From: Nitrososphaerota archaeon
Lineage (GTDB): Archaea > Thermoproteota > Nitrososphaeria > Conexivisphaerales > UBA164
DNA: 33,033 nt
Direction: 5' to 3'
Assembly: GCA_023381255.1 (NCBI GenBank)
Contig: JAMCTX010000015.1
Coordinates: forward strand, 1 to 33,033
A program made the position numbers and the translations under genes. The notes under the pieces are model-generated. The model was given only the letters and a program-made list of their open reading frames with translations, had not been told where the DNA came from and searched no databases. This document shows, in pieces, positions 32,577-33,033 of this stretch (positions within the stretch are counted from its first letter, which is position 1; every line of letters begins with the position of its first letter).

Positions 32577-32894
32577 GGTCAGTCTCTGTATGCTGCCATA
32601 AAAAATTTTCGTTAAAATATGTATGCTTGTTAAAATTATAAAGTATAAAATTGACAGAAATATTGCTAAAATTAATCCCTATAATATATTTTTTAAGTTA
32701 TAAAATTTCACAAATTGCAGTGGCAAGATACATACTAAGTTGGGCTATTTTGTAAAAGGGAGGTATTAAAACCATCCTTCAGCAATTTTAAATTCTGATT
32801 ATATAAGAAGGAATTTATTAAACAAAATTCCATATGAAAAATCTGGTCTTAAATACAGTATTAATGTGCCGTATTTTTCTAAATTAGCAGATTA
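32577..32894. other. Gene-free A/T-rich stretch
   Basis: These 318 nt lie between the carbonic-anhydrase-like gene and tRNA-Pro, both on the minus strand. I see no ORF longer than about 20 codons with family features, no clear RNA fold and no repeat. It should contain the promoter of the carbonic-anhydrase-like gene, with an A/T element near 32614-32625 as a weak candidate, and the end of the tRNA transcript. Confidence 0.5.
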
Positions 32895-32970
32895 TGGGGC
32901 CGCCGGGATTTGAACCCGGGACCGCCAGCGCCCCAGGCTGGTATCCTGGACCAGGCTAGACGACGGCCCC
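32895..32970 (-). tRNA. tRNA-Pro (GGG)
   Basis: Read on the minus strand, a 7-bp acceptor stem (GGGGCCG with CGGCCCC) is followed by a D arm with an 11-nt loop. The anticodon stem CCAGC/GCTGG encloses CTGGGGC with anticodon GGG. The 5-nt variable loop is followed by the T arm CCGGG-TTCAAAT-CCCGG. The discriminator is A at 32895. CCA is not encoded and no intron is present. An ATTTAAATGC-type TATA element lies at about 32991-33000, roughly 25 nt upstream. Confidence 0.95.
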
Positions 32971-33021
32971 TGAGCAATTGGTCAATTTACGCATTTAAAT
33001 TGATTTCTGTCTAAAACGATT

Positions 33022-33033
33022 AGATCGGAAGAG
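33022..33033. other. Probable Illumina adapter remnant at contig end
   Basis: The last 12 bases read agatcggaagag, identical to the start of the common Illumina TruSeq adapter. Their position at the extreme end makes untrimmed adapter far more likely than genomic sequence. Confidence 0.85.

Noticed and set aside
1-33033. CRISPR arrays, insertion sequences, integrase or attachment sites
   Set aside because: I found no regularly spaced repeats, transposase or integrase motifs, or duplicated tRNA ends anywhere in the window.

Overview
This window is a compact, moderately AT-rich archaeal chromosome segment that ends at a contig edge. Archaeal identity is certain. The window carries replication factor C small subunit, GINS, Hel308, RpoL, TFS, aIF2-alpha, L44e, S27e and Nop10, with TATA boxes placed 25-28 nt before several start codons (leaderless genes). 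Lineage is an inference. Overlapping genes, aerobic traits (succinate dehydrogenase, superoxide dismutase), sulfur-oxyanion genes and a tRNA with a D-loop intron would fit an acidophilic Thermoplasmata-like or Micrarchaeota (ARMAN-type) archaeon, but I cannot place it from sequence alone. No CRISPR array, insertion sequence, rRNA or prophage was seen.

Layout. 1-1796: the tail of an M50 membrane protease, an ACT-domain protein, and a minus-strand pair made of an active-site-eroded nucleoside phosphorylase homologue and a shortened orphan KdpC. 1853-5037: moaC, moaB, the RFC small subunit and hisS, packed head to tail. 5043-8432: sdhABCD, a complete succinate dehydrogenase. 8477-9490: an aldo/keto reductase. 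9632-9718: tRNA-Phe(GAA) with a 13-nt intron in the D-loop. 9858-12315: a stomatin/NfeD pair and a hotdog thioesterase. 12339-14311: an information-processing operon (GINS, L44e, S27e, aIF2-alpha, Nop10). 14455-18167: superoxide dismutase facing an asparagine-synthetase-like gene and Hel308. 18223-19752: a radical SAM/SPASM gene of strikingly higher GC than its surroundings. 19938-23175: a CofE-like ligase, TFS, RpoL and PheT. 23395-27524: a membrane cytochrome-b-like protein followed by aprB, aprA and sat. 27716-31923: a complete sugar-type ABC importer with a likely operator palindrome. 32013-32576: a beta-carbonic-anhydrase-like gene. 32895-32970: tRNA-Pro(GGG).

How the genes work together. 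The SDH and the apr-sat locus both look like electron entry points into the quinone pool. The NarI-like membrane protein ahead of aprBA, an order resembling the aprMBA genes of sulfur-oxidizing bacteria, and the lack of dsr genes here favour sulfite oxidation through APS with ATP made by Sat. The ABC importer suggests heterotrophic growth alongside. The last 12 bases match the start of the Illumina adapter and are probably not genomic.
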